A DNA stretch of 64,000 bases from Pelagicoccus sp. SDUM812003 (GTDB taxonomy: Bacteria > Verrucomicrobiota > Verrucomicrobiia > Opitutales > Opitutaceae), in the NCBI RefSeq assembly GCF_031127815.1, contig NZ_JARXHY010000007.1:186001-250000 (forward strand). Direction: 5' to 3'. Below the pieces are notes generated by a model. The model saw only the letters and a list, made by a program, of their open reading frames with translations, was not told the origin of the DNA and made no database searches. This document shows, piece by piece, positions 9,489 to 17,971 of the stretch. The translations under genes and the position numbers were made by a program. How positions within the stretch are numbered: the first letter of the stretch is position 1; every line of letters begins with the position of its first letter.

Positions 9489-10817
9489 CTACCTTGAGGA
9501 TTGCTGTCTCAAGTTTTCCAATACATCGAAGAAGTCGGGAAACGTCTTCTTGCAGCAGGTCGGGTCCTCGATCCGCAGCCAGGGCGATCCGTCGCCCAAG
9601 GCGTCCACGCTGCCGAGCACGCCGAAGCTCATGGCGACTCGATGGTCATGGTAGGTGGCGACTGTGGCGGGTTTCAAGGGTCGCGGTGTCACGGCAAGGC
9701 TGCCTTCGGTCTCGGCGACCTCCTGTCCGACGCGCTCCAAGCCATTCGCCATGGCTGCGATGCGATCGCATTCCTGATGACGCGTGTGGGCGATCCCCTC
9801 GATGGAGCTGCGGCCGTCGAGCAGAGGCGCCAAGGCCGCTCCGGTGAGAAAGGTGTCGGAGTAGGCATAGAAGCTGCCAAGGAGCGGAGCTGCTTTGCCT
9901 GTATTCAGATCGTAGCGACAGACTGCGCATCGCTCTTTCCATTCTATCAGTGCACCCGCTTTTTCCATACGCGAAGCGAAGGCGATGTCGCCTTGCAAGG
10001 AGTTCCTGGTGACGCCGTGGATTTCCACTTGTCCGCCGACCACTAGCGGCAGGGCGAAAAAATAGCTGGCGGCCGAGGCGTCTCCCTCGATGTGGTACTG
10101 GCCTGCTGGGAGCGCGTAGGGGCCGCCCGCTTCGATGCGGTAGCCTTCCAGGCTGGAGGACAAGGCGCTCTCCGGTATGCCGAACTGGGTCAGCATCTGC
10201 AGGGTCATGTCGATGTAGCCACGGCGCACGGAGGTGTCCTCCATGGCGATTTCGATGCCTTTTTCCGAGTAGGGAGCGGCCATGATGAGGGCGGAGACGA
10301 ACTGGCTGCTGCTGGAGGCGTCTATGCTGGCTTGCCCGCCACGGAGACCGTTCGCCTTGATGGTCAGTGGGGCGAAACCGTGGGTGGTTTCGATGTTTGC
10401 TCCAAGTCGATTGAGCGTTTCGGCCAGGTCGGCGATCGGCCGCTTGCGCATTTGAGGCACGCCGTCGATGGTGTATTCGCCATCTTGAGACAGGCAGCAG
10501 AATGCGGTCAGGAAGCGAGCGGAGGTGCCGGAGTTTCCCACGAAGAGATTTGCCCGACGGTTCGGGATGCGACCGCTCAGACCGGTGACCTGTATAGACT
10601 TGGCAGAGGGGTCGGGCAGGACCTCGAAGCCTAGATCCTGCAGGGCTCGGATCATGATTTCCGTGTCCTCGCTGAAAAGGCAGTTGTGCAGGGTGGTTTG
10701 GCCATCGGCCAGGGCCGCCATGATCAGGGCCCGGTTGGTGATGCTTTTGGAACCGGGTACCGTGACGCTGCCGTTGACTGGCGAAGTGAAGGGTGGGACA
10801 GGATAGGGATCTTGCAT
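9489..10817 (-). CDS. aroA: 3-phosphoshikimate 1-carboxyvinyltransferase (EPSP synthase)
   Basis: Sixth step of the shikimate pathway (442 aa). The N-terminal signature is VPGSKSITNRALIMAALADG, with the catalytic-type lysine in GSKS. NSGTSARFLTAF is the second substrate loop and FRKRPIAD is represented by QMRKRPIADLAETL. HRVAMSFGVLG near the C-terminus completes the family pattern. It starts 23 bp after the tyrA stop, consistent with an aromatic amino acid operon. Confidence 0.95.
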   Translation of the reverse strand: MQDPYPVPPFTSPVNGSVTVPGSKSITNRALIMAALADGQTTLHNCLFSEDTEIMIRALQDLGFEVLPDPSAKSIQVTGLSGRIPNRRANLFVGNSGTSARFLTAFCCLSQDGEYTIDGVPQMRKRPIADLAETLNRLGANIETTHGFAPLTIKANGLRGGQASIDASSSSQFVSALIMAAPYSEKGIEIAMEDTSVRRGYIDMTLQMLTQFGIPESALSSSLEGYRIEAGGPYALPAGQYHIEGDASAASYFFALPLVVGGQVEIHGVTRNSLQGDIAFASRMEKAGALIEWKERCAVCRYDLNTGKAAPLLGSFYAYSDTFLTGAALAPLLDGRSSIEGIAHTRHQECDRIAAMANGLERVGQEVAETEGSLAVTPRPLKPATVATYHDHRVAMSFGVLGSVDALGDGSPWLRIEDPTCCKKTFPDFFDVLENLRQQSSR

Positions 10818-10840
10818 GGAAGGAGTGAGCGACGGTGGGG

Positions 10841-11695
10841 CTAGAGGCTATCGCGAAACTGTTTTCCTCGGCTGAGCATGTCGAGAACTTGGGCGTCGTT
10901 TTCCGATGCGATGGCGTCGCTCACGGCGCTGAGATGGCTCTGAAAGTCGGCGATGGCCCGCAGAATCTCCTTGCGGTTTTGCGAAACGATCTGCCCCCAA
11001 AGCTCGGGGTGGCCGGAAGCGATGCGGGTCGTGTCGCGCAAGCCGTTTCCGCAGAGATCGCCCGCTCGCGGCTGGCTGCTCTGGAGGAATGAGGCCAGAG
11101 CGGAAGCGAGCAGGTGAGGGAGATGGCTGACCTGAGCCACGATGCGATCGTGATTGTCGGGCGTTTCCTCGAGCACGGTCGATCCGACGGCTTTCCAGAA
11201 GGCGACGGTGGTCTGGAGGGCCTGCGGGTCGGTGGCGTGTGAAGGAGTGACGAAGCAGACGCGCTGCTCGAAGAGGTCGCTGCAGGCGTTTTCCATGCCG
11301 GTCTTTTCCGAACCGGCCATCGGGTGGGAGCCCACGAAGCGGGCCTTGCCGGCGAGGGCGGTTTCGCAACGTTGCACGATGTCCGCTTTTACGCTGCCCA
11401 CGTCCGTGACGATGGGATTTCGGGAGAGGCCGGGAGCGATCTGCTCGGCCAAGGTGATGATGCGTTCGACCGGGGCGCAGAGCACGATCATGTCGGAGTC
11501 CTGGCAAGCGGCGGTGAGATCGGTGGAGGCGAAGTCGCACCAAGGCTGTTCGTTTAGGGCGTCGACCGCTTCCTGGCGTCGAGCGTAGATAGCGATCTTT
11601 CGGGCCAGTTTCTTTTGGTGGGCGGCCATGGCGAGCGAGGCGCCGAGCAGGCCTGGGGCGATGATGGTCAGGGTGTCAAACACGGCGCTAGGCAA
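10841..11695 (-). CDS. tyrA: Prephenate dehydrogenase
   Basis: NAD(P)-dependent oxidative decarboxylation of prephenate (or arogenate) toward tyrosine (284 aa). The Rossmann fingerprint is IIAPGLLGASLAMAA near residue 12, with Ala replacing the first Gly of the usual GxGxxG. VLCAPVE, TDVGSVKADIV, and the catalytic-region FVGSHPMAGSEKTG are all present. HLPHLLASALA matches the helical dimer domain. There is no ACT or chorismate mutase domain. It is first in the tyrA-aroA-cmk-plsC run. Confidence 0.92.
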   Translation of the reverse strand: MPSAVFDTLTIIAPGLLGASLAMAAHQKKLARKIAIYARRQEAVDALNEQPWCDFASTDLTAACQDSDMIVLCAPVERIITLAEQIAPGLSRNPIVTDVGSVKADIVQRCETALAGKARFVGSHPMAGSEKTGMENACSDLFEQRVCFVTPSHATDPQALQTTVAFWKAVGSTVLEETPDNHDRIVAQVSHLPHLLASALASFLQSSQPRAGDLCGNGLRDTTRIASGHPELWGQIVSQNRKEILRAIADFQSHLSAVSDAIASENDAQVLDMLSRGKQFRDSL

Positions 11696-11796
11696 CGGGC
11701 TTCTGAGCGCGGATCGGCCAGGCAGCCAGATCGCGCTCGCTTTCGGACTTTACTGCGTGGAGGAGCGTCATAGGGTTCGTGAGGAGGAAAGATTCA

Positions 11797-11919
11797 GTGG
11801 AAGAGCCGCCAGAAAACAGTGAACAGGCAGATCGCGCCAAGCGAATAATTTATTGGGCGATGGGAGTTTTCATCGGCTTGCCGGTCGCGCTTTTCATCTA
11901 TCAGCTGTTTTCAGATTGA
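11797..11919 (+). CDS. Small single-pass membrane protein (40 aa)
   Basis: GTG start at 11797, nine bases after a strong Shine-Dalgarno stretch (GAGGAGG at 11781-11787). The peptide begins VEEPPENSEQADRAKR, then a membrane helix IIYWAMGVFIGLPVALFIYQ, and ends LFSD. The charged N-terminal tail followed by one helix is a common layout for small membrane proteins. No family recognised. It is divergent from tyrA and 100 bp upstream of the PIN/TRAM gene. Confidence 0.55.
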   Translation: MEEPPENSEQADRAKRIIYWAMGVFIGLPVALFIYQLFSD

Positions 11920-12019
11920 ACCCATCGCCTTGGCGAGATTAAGTGACTGCTATTAAGGGGCTTATTTGTAGAAACGCCTCTGAGCTCCCCGAATCCAGCG
12001 TCCCCGTCCCGCTTTTCTA

Positions 12020-13024
12020 ATGAACCAAACCGTGCTCGTACTCCGATTGATCCTCATGGCGTTTTGCGTCTTGGCGGGTCTGGCCGTTTCCTACGCTTAT
12101 CCGGAAGTTGGCGGACCGGCGTTGACCATCACGGTGGCGATTTTGATCGGCGCTTTGCTGGTGCTGGTCGACATCCTGCTCAAGGGCTTCTCTCTGCGGG
12201 GGCTGTCGGCGATGACATTTGGCTTGCTGATGGGCATTCTGGCTTCGCATTTCATCTCCATCTCTCCGCTTTTCGAGGAAGGCGACGCTCAGGTCATCTA
12301 CATCTCGCGCATTGGAGTTTTCATCGTGATCACCTATCTGTCCGCGGTCATCGCGCTGCGGGGAAAGGACGAGTTCAACCTCGTGATTCCGTACGTCCGC
12401 TTCGAGCCGCAGCGCGTGGAAGCGCCGCTGGTGGTGCTGGACGACAGCTGCCTGGTGGATGGCCGCGTCTCAAAGCTCTGTCAGGCCCGCATGCTGGGCG
12501 ACGTGCTGTTTTTGCCGAAGTTCATTCTGGACGAGCTGAACGAGCTGAACAATTCGGCCGTCGAGGAGGAGCGCAATCGCGGAAAACGCGGCCTCAAGAC
12601 GCTGTCGGAGCTTCGCGACTTCGATCATGTGGAGGTGCGGGTGGTGGACAGCGACGTCGACCGCAAGCAGAGCCGCGAGGAGAAGCTGATGTTCGTGGTG
12701 AGCAGCCTCAAGGGGCGCTTGCTGACCACTAGCGAGGGACTGATCAGGCGAGCGCGTCAGGAGGGAATCCCTTTCGTGGACATGCTTGGCCTGTCCAAGG
12801 CCCTTTCGCGCGAAGTGGAAGTGGGCGAAACTCTTTCCGTGAAGCTGGTCAAGATCGGCAAGGAGGACAGCCAGGGGGTGGGGTATCTGGAGGACGGCTC
12901 CATGGTCGTGGTCAACAACGGAGCCGATCTGGTCGGAAGCACCGTTTTGATCGAGGTCGACAGCATCATACCCACCAGCGGCGGCCGCATGGTGTTCGGC
13001 AAGATGCTCGGCGAAGCGAATTAG
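12020..13024 (+). CDS. Membrane PIN/TRAM domain protein (YacL-like)
   Basis: A 334-residue protein with about four N-terminal membrane helices (residues 1-115), a cytoplasmic PIN nuclease-type domain and a C-terminal TRAM domain. The PIN domain starts VVLDDSCLVDGRV, with further acidic positions in LDELNEL and in the KLMFVVSSLKGRLLTT-VDMLGLSKAL stretch. TRAM covers roughly residues 265-330 (GETLSVKLVKIGKE...VVVNNGADLVG). This is the architecture of YacL. The RNase activity of such proteins is inferred from the PIN fold; the substrate is unknown. ATG at 12020. Confidence 0.88.
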   Translation: MNQTVLVLRLILMAFCVLAGLAVSYAYPEVGGPALTITVAILIGALLVLVDILLKGFSLRGLSAMTFGLLMGILASHFISISPLFEEGDAQVIYISRIGVFIVITYLSAVIALRGKDEFNLVIPYVRFEPQRVEAPLVVLDDSCLVDGRVSKLCQARMLGDVLFLPKFILDELNELNNSAVEEERNRGKRGLKTLSELRDFDHVEVRVVDSDVDRKQSREEKLMFVVSSLKGRLLTTSEGLIRRARQEGIPFVDMLGLSKALSREVEVGETLSVKLVKIGKEDSQGVGYLEDGSMVVVNNGADLVGSTVLIEVDSIIPTSGGRMVFGKMLGEAN

Positions 13025-13215
13025 GCGTTTCGAACGCTCGCTCGCTGGCGATCGGGCAGGAGCAGAGCGGTTGGCGGGTTTCGCATCCAATATTCGCTCC
13101 GCTTATAAAAGCGGGGAAATGAGGCTTGCATCGCTAATGACTTGGCTAGAATCGGGGTGGCTGCTGGAAAGCGGCGTCGGTCTTCTCTCTCAAACAAAAC
13201 GCAATTCTCTGACCT

Positions 13216-14229
13216 ATGGAGTTCTTTACGCTCGAAAACAAAAACGGCATGAAGCTGAAGCTCACCAATTTCGGTGGCATCGTATCCGAAATTCACGTAC
13301 CGGACCGTGACGGAACACTGGCGGATGTGACGCTTGGCTTCGAAACCGTCGAGGAGTATCAGGACCACAACGACGCGTATTTCGGAGCGATCATCGGACG
13401 TTTTGGAAACCGAATCGGGGACTGCTCATTTTGCCTGGACGGAACGTATGTTTCCGGATTGCACGCCAACGACGGGAAAAACCACTTGCACGGCGGCAAG
13501 CGTGGTTTCGACAAGGTGGTTTGGGATGCGGAGGAGATCTCGGGTGACGGGTTCACGGGCGTGAAGCTGAGCTACCTGAGCAAGGATGGAGAGGAAGGCT
13601 ATCCGGGCAATCTGCAGGCCACTGTGATCTACAAGCTCACCGATGCTAACGAGTGGGTGATCGAATACGAAGCCACTGCAGACAAGACCACGGTCTACAA
13701 TCCGACCAATCACGCCTATTTCAACCTCGCCGGTCATGCTGGCCCCTCGCCGCTGGATCACGAGCTGCAGATCAATTCGGAGTTCTACACCGCGACCGAT
13801 GACGGCGGCATTCCTACGGGAGCGATCGTACCGGTAGCGGGCTGTGGCATGGATTTTCGCCAAGCCAAGGCGATCGGTCAGGATGTGGACGAAGCAGGGG
13901 TGGTATCGTCCCGCGGCGGCTTCGATCACAACTGGGTCATCGACAAGAGGCCCGACGAGTTCGCTCTGGCCGCTACCGCTTGGGATCCGAAGTCAGGACG
14001 CGAGATGAAGGTCTACACCACTGAGCCAGGTGTTCAGTTCTATTCGGGCAACTTTCTCGATGGCTCGCTGAAGGGAAAAGGTGGAACGGTCTACCAAAAG
14101 CGCAGCGGCTTCTGTCTGGAGACGCAGCACTTTCCGAATTCGCCCAACATCGGCCATTTCCCGACGACGACCTTGCGCCCGGGAGAGGTTTTTAAGTCGA
14201 AGACGGTATACGCGTTCGGCGTTCGCTAG
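13216..14229 (+). CDS. galM: Aldose 1-epimerase (mutarotase)
   Basis: Interconverts alpha and beta anomers of hexoses such as galactose (337 aa). Recognisable segments: LTNFGGIVSEIHVPDRDG, NRIGDCSFCLDG, the active-site NPTNHAYFNLAGH with the catalytic-type His, and GVQFYSGNFLDG with CLETQHFPNSPN carrying the second site near the C-terminus. There is no signal peptide, so it is cytoplasmic. It stands alone; a terminator follows at 14269. A TAGAAT at 13147 with TTGCAT 15 bp upstream could be its promoter, but the spacing is poor. Confidence 0.93.
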   Translation: MEFFTLENKNGMKLKLTNFGGIVSEIHVPDRDGTLADVTLGFETVEEYQDHNDAYFGAIIGRFGNRIGDCSFCLDGTYVSGLHANDGKNHLHGGKRGFDKVVWDAEEISGDGFTGVKLSYLSKDGEEGYPGNLQATVIYKLTDANEWVIEYEATADKTTVYNPTNHAYFNLAGHAGPSPLDHELQINSEFYTATDDGGIPTGAIVPVAGCGMDFRQAKAIGQDVDEAGVVSSRGGFDHNWVIDKRPDEFALAATAWDPKSGREMKVYTTEPGVQFYSGNFLDGSLKGKGGTVYQKRSGFCLETQHFPNSPNIGHFPTTTLRPGEVFKSKTVYAFGVR

Positions 14230-14268
14230 GCGAAACGGTTTCGGAAGTAGCAGGATTTTTGATACACG

Positions 14269-14297
14269 ACGCGCCTCGCTGGAGGCGCGTCCCTTTT
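14269..14297 (+). terminator. Terminator hairpin after galM
   Basis: Perfect nine-base stem, ACGCGCCTC (14269-14277) with GAGGCGCGT (14282-14290), four-base loop, followed by CCCTTTTTT. It lies between convergent galM and tsaE. The same sequence also looks like a member of the CTCG-centred palindrome family noted in this window, so it may be a repeat doing terminator duty. Confidence 0.75.
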
Positions 14298-14315
14298 TTC
14301 TCCGACCGAGGCATC

Positions 14316-14750
14316 CTACGAGATGAGGGTGATTTTTCGCTCGTCGCCCCGGGCATCGAAGCGAAGGGTATGGGTAATGGTCCAAGGAATGAACGCCAGC
14401 TTGCTGGGCCATTCGATGGCGAGGCAGAACGGAGGCGCGATCAGCTCTTCCAGCATCAGTTCCTCCCAGATCTCGGGCGACTTCTCCAGGCGATAGGCGT
14501 CCATGTGGGCCAGCTGCCGATCGCCTTGGTATAGATTGTAGATATTGAAGGTCGGGCTCGTGATGGGCTCTTGGATACGCCAGCGCTCTGCTAGGCCTTT
14601 CACGAAAGTGGTTTTTCCGGCTCCCAGATCGCCTTCCAATGCCAGCACTGCCTCCTCGGGGAGAACGGTCGCCAGATTGCGGGCGATTTCGATCGTTTCT
14701 TCCGCTTGGGATGTGACGATGCCCCGAGCCAGCTTATCTAAGATGTTCAT
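14316..14750 (-). CDS. tsaE: tRNA t6A biosynthesis ATPase
   Basis: P-loop ATPase of the TsaB-TsaD-TsaE complex that makes N6-threonylcarbamoyl-adenosine at tRNA A37 (144 aa). Walker A is EGDLGAGKTTFVKGLAE, then SPTFNIYNLY and the conserved HMDAYRLE, and later IEWPSKL. I start at ATG 14750 (MNILDKLARGIVTSQ). A longer in-frame extension upstream is read from inside thiL and is not family-like. It overlaps the thiL 3' end by 17 bp. Confidence 0.93.
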   Translation of the reverse strand: MNILDKLARGIVTSQAEETIEIARNLATVLPEEAVLALEGDLGAGKTTFVKGLAERWRIQEPITSPTFNIYNLYQGDRQLAHMDAYRLEKSPEIWEELMLEELIAPPFCLAIEWPSKLAFIPWTITHTLRFDARGDERKITLIS

Positions 14751-15717
14751 AGCCTGAAACGTGAAGCGAGTCTGGGGCGTTGATGAGTTTGAGAGGGCTT
14801 TCCTCGGAACCGCTTCCCAAGGCGTCGAAGGTGCCGATGCGGGTAAGTGGCGTATCGAAATTCCCACTCCAAGCGGCTTCGAATTCCCGAAGATCCGCCT
14901 TTGGGTCCAGGGCGAAGAGAAGCTCGTAGTCCTCGCCATCGTTGAACGCATGGTGGAATTTCGTGTGTCCGGAATCCTTCGACGTTCGAATCGCGTCGTC
15001 GGAAATCGGAAGCAAAGCGCAGTCGATGCTGCATCCAGTAGTTGGAGACAGGATGTTCTTGAGGTCTTTTCCAAGTCCGTCGCTCAGGTCCGTGCAGGAG
15101 AGACAGGCGCCGCTTCGGGCTAGCCATCGACCTTCCTCCAGTCTCGGTTCGAAGTCGTAGTGCTTGCAGAGTCGCGTTCCTCCGATGGCCCCGGATACGT
15201 AGAGTGGACTCCCTGGCTGCGCTCGGTGGCGGAGCAAACCGGGGTGCCCGGGCTCGGTTTCGCCGATCAAGGTGAGGAATGCTCCGAGGAACCCGTCGGA
15301 TCCGGAAATGTCGCCGCCTACGATTTGAAACCGATAGCGTCTTCCGAGCTTGGAGAGCGTTTCGTAGAAACGCTGTATCCACGCGATCGAGACGTTTTGC
15401 GGAAGGGCTAGGCTGACGGTGGCGATGCGCGGCGTTCCTCCCATGGCGGCCACGTCGCTGAGGTTTCGTTTGGCGAGTTTGCCCGCGGTCTGCTCGGGCG
15501 AGAGCTGGTCATCGAAGTGGTAGCCATAGATGACCGGGTCGGTGGTGACGAGCTGCCGCACGTCGTTTCGACTTGGTTGGAAGCGGGCGCAGTCGTCGCC
15601 GATGCCCTCGGGTGGGGCGGGATTCGCGTCGCCCAGCCAGTCGCGGATCCGCTTGATGAGTTCGACTTCGCCGAGCGTGGCGATGGATTGGTGGGTATCT
15701 GAGGTGAAGGGGCTCAC
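14734..15717 (-). CDS. thiL: Thiamine-monophosphate kinase
   Basis: ATP-dependent phosphorylation of thiamine monophosphate to thiamine diphosphate (327 aa). The acidic metal site appears as GIGDDCARF, with LAKRNLSDVAAMGGTPRIATVSL and VGGDISGSDGFLGAFLTLIGE. TDLSDGLGKDL and FNDGEDYELLFAL follow toward the C-terminus. The start is GTG at 15717, overlapping the CPBP stop in a GTGA arrangement. Any longer frame upstream would run through the CPBP gene. Coupled to tsaE downstream. Confidence 0.92.
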   Translation of the reverse strand: MSPFTSDTHQSIATLGEVELIKRIRDWLGDANPAPPEGIGDDCARFQPSRNDVRQLVTTDPVIYGYHFDDQLSPEQTAGKLAKRNLSDVAAMGGTPRIATVSLALPQNVSIAWIQRFYETLSKLGRRYRFQIVGGDISGSDGFLGAFLTLIGETEPGHPGLLRHRAQPGSPLYVSGAIGGTRLCKHYDFEPRLEEGRWLARSGACLSCTDLSDGLGKDLKNILSPTTGCSIDCALLPISDDAIRTSKDSGHTKFHHAFNDGEDYELLFALDPKADLREFEAAWSGNFDTPLTRIGTFDALGSGSEESPLKLINAPDSLHVSGYEHLR

Positions 15718-16511
15718 GTGACGTCGGGAAAGAGCAGGATGATAAACAGGTTGATGGTATTGAAAACGGCGTGCAGCACCACAGCGGAGAGCAAGGAGCC
15801 GGACTCTCGATAGGCGAGCGCCAGGGTGACGCCGATCACGAAAAGGGGAGCGAAACTGTAGAGGTTGAAGTGGATCAGAGCGAAGAGGGCGGCGGAAATG
15901 GCCGTGGCGGCGGTCAGGGGGAATCTGTGGTGGAGAAATCGGAAGATCGCCCCCCGAAACACCAGCTCCTCGCACACCGGGGCGACCAGCACGATCATGG
16001 TGTAGATCATGGTTCTCTCGGCCAAAGAGCCTCCCTCTTGCACCAGACGGATCGGGTCTTGGGTCACCTGCTCGAAGCCCAACCCCTGCAGGACCACTTT
16101 CCAGATCAGGTTCACTCCAATCATAACCGGATAGGAGATGGCCAGCCACTTGAGTCCGATGAGGGCGGAGCGGCGGACCGACTTCACTTGTGACGGGCGG
16201 GAGGCGCTTTCCTGGTGCTGATGGCGGGTGATCAGGATGAACGCGGCGAAGGCCGCCACCATGCCCAGCTGGGTGCCGAGATTTCCGGCGAGGAAGACGA
16301 TCAGCGGCGGGTCGCTTCCTTCTTCGGTCGGTCCCACGGCCCAATGGGCTATTTTCGCCGCCAAAGCCGAGACGACCACCATGCTGGAAAAGAGCAGGGC
16401 GATGAAGATGCCAAAGTCGGCGGCGCCGATGTTCCATCTGGGAAGGGCGTTGGCGGCGGCGTCCGTGAGTTTCTGTTCGGTGGAATCGGCGATCATGGAA
16501 AAGACGTCCAT
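15714..16511 (-). CDS. CPBP family intramembrane glutamic endopeptidase
   Basis: Integral membrane protein with about seven to eight helices (265 aa), of the Rce1/Abi (CAAX protease and bacteriocin-processing) family. Motif 1 is CEELVFRGAIFRFL with the paired glutamates and arginine. Motif 2 is FALIHFNLYSF and a third histidine/asparagine segment is AVVLHAVFNTINL. Substrates are unknown; roles in bacteriocin immunity or membrane protein maturation are known for relatives. It leads the minus-strand set with thiL and tsaE and is divergent from mtaB. Confidence 0.88.
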   Translation of the reverse strand: MDVFSMIADSTEQKLTDAAANALPRWNIGAADFGIFIALLFSSMVVVSALAAKIAHWAVGPTEEGSDPPLIVFLAGNLGTQLGMVAAFAAFILITRHQHQESASRPSQVKSVRRSALIGLKWLAISYPVMIGVNLIWKVVLQGLGFEQVTQDPIRLVQEGGSLAERTMIYTMIVLVAPVCEELVFRGAIFRFLHHRFPLTAATAISAALFALIHFNLYSFAPLFVIGVTLALAYRESGSLLSAVVLHAVFNTINLFIILLFPDVT

Positions 16512-16636
16512 GAAGGAATGCAGATGCGAGCGCGGGGCGAGTTCAAAAACGTGTTAACCGACCTCGGATTCGGCGGGCGAAGGGAGCTTTTTGCATGACA
16601 ATCCGCGTTCTTGCTCTATGGAAGGTCGGTTTCGCC

Positions 16637-17971
16637 ATGAATGACGTCGCCAAGAAACGCGCTTGCCTGCACACCCTCGGCTGCCGCTTGAACCAGTCGG
16701 AAACGCTGCTGATTCAGCAGGGACTGGAGCAGCGTGGCTACGAGATCGTGCCCTTCGGCGAGCCCGCGGATCTCGGCATCATCAACACCTGCACCGTGAC
16801 CAACCTGGCCGACTCGAAATGCCGGCAGACCATCCGGCAGTTCGTTCGAAGGAACCCCGAAGCCTACACGGCGGTGATCGGCTGCTACTCGCAAATGGGA
16901 GCCAAGGAGATCGCCGAAATTGGCGGTGTCGACTTGATCATCGGCAACCAGGAGAAGATGAGCGTGATCGACTACGTCGGCCAGGAGAAGAACGAGAAGC
17001 CGGTCATCATCCGCGAACGCATCAGCAAGGAGGATTTCTCCATTCGGAACTTTGGCGATGTGCCTTTCAACCAGCGGGCCAACCTGAAGATCCAGGACGG
17101 CTGCAGTTTCGTGTGCAGTTTCTGCATCATCCCCTTCGCTCGCGGCGCGGCCCGGGCTCGGGACATGGAAAATCTGCTGGAAGAGGCGCGCCTCAAGGCG
17201 TCGCAGGGGATTCGCGAGATCGTGATCACCGGCGTCAACATCGGCACCTACGAGACGAAGCGTGGCGGGCTGCTCGCCGTTTTGGAAAAGCTCAACGCGA
17301 TTCCCGGCATCGATCGCATCCGCATCAGCAGCATCGAGCCGACCACCATCCCGACGGAGCTGTTCGCGTTGATGAACGATCCGCAGCACGCTTTGCTGCC
17401 GTTTTTTCACATACCGCTGCAGAGCGGTTGCGACAAGGTTCTGCGGGAAATGCGTCGCAAGTATACGATTTCTGAATACCTGGAGTTTCTTCACCTCGCT
17501 CACGACAGCGTGCCCGGCTGCTACATTGGCACCGATATCATGGTGGGGTTTTCCGGCGAAACGGACGAGGAGTTCCAGGAAACCTGTCAGGTGTTTTTGG
17601 AGAATCCCTTCGATTTCTGTCACGTGTTTTCCTACTCCGAGCGACAGGGCACGGTGGCAGCCCGGCGCGAGGATCAGGTGCCGATTCCCGAGCGCGCCCG
17701 GCGCAGCGCCTACTTGAGGCGCTTGTCAGCGAAGAAGCGCTACGACTTCTACGAGTCCCATCTCGGCAAGGAGATGCGGGTGCTCTTCGAAAACCCGAAG
17801 CCGGATAGCTGGCCGAGCTATACTGACAACTACATTCGCGTGGTGGTCCCGCGCGAGGGCGAACGGGCAGTGGATAAGGGCCTGGACTTGGCCAACCGTT
17901 GCGGGCGGGTGCGTCTGAGAACGCTCGCCGCCGACTACGTCGAGGGCGAGCTGCTGGAGATGCTGGATTGA
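16637..17971 (+). CDS. mtaB: tRNA t6A37 methylthiotransferase
   Basis: Radical-SAM enzyme converting t6A37 to ms2t6A37 in tRNA (444 aa from this start). The N-terminal MTTase domain has HTLGCRLNQSE, IINTCTVTN and VIGCYSQMGA. The radical-SAM cluster is CSFVCSFCIIPFARG (CX3CX2C). A TRAM-like C-terminal segment follows. The family usually begins just before HTLGC, so I prefer ATG 16637. ATG 16595 has a better Shine-Dalgarno (AGGGAG, eight bases away) and would add 14 residues. MtaB rather than MiaB is favoured by the N-terminal spacing; RimO is less likely. Confidence 0.9.
   Translation: MNDVAKKRACLHTLGCRLNQSETLLIQQGLEQRGYEIVPFGEPADLGIINTCTVTNLADSKCRQTIRQFVRRNPEAYTAVIGCYSQMGAKEIAEIGGVDLIIGNQEKMSVIDYVGQEKNEKPVIIRERISKEDFSIRNFGDVPFNQRANLKIQDGCSFVCSFCIIPFARGAARARDMENLLEEARLKASQGIREIVITGVNIGTYETKRGGLLAVLEKLNAIPGIDRIRISSIEPTTIPTELFALMNDPQHALLPFFHIPLQSGCDKVLREMRRKYTISEYLEFLHLAHDSVPGCYIGTDIMVGFSGETDEEFQETCQVFLENPFDFCHVFSYSERQGTVAARREDQVPIPERARRSAYLRRLSAKKRYDFYESHLGKEMRVLFENPKPDSWPSYTDNYIRVVVPREGERAVDKGLDLANRCGRVRLRTLAADYVEGELLEMLD

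Noticed and set aside
16616-17623. Minus-strand frame opposite mtaB
   Set aside because: mtaB carries the radical-SAM and MTTase cysteines; the reverse peptide does not resemble a protein family.
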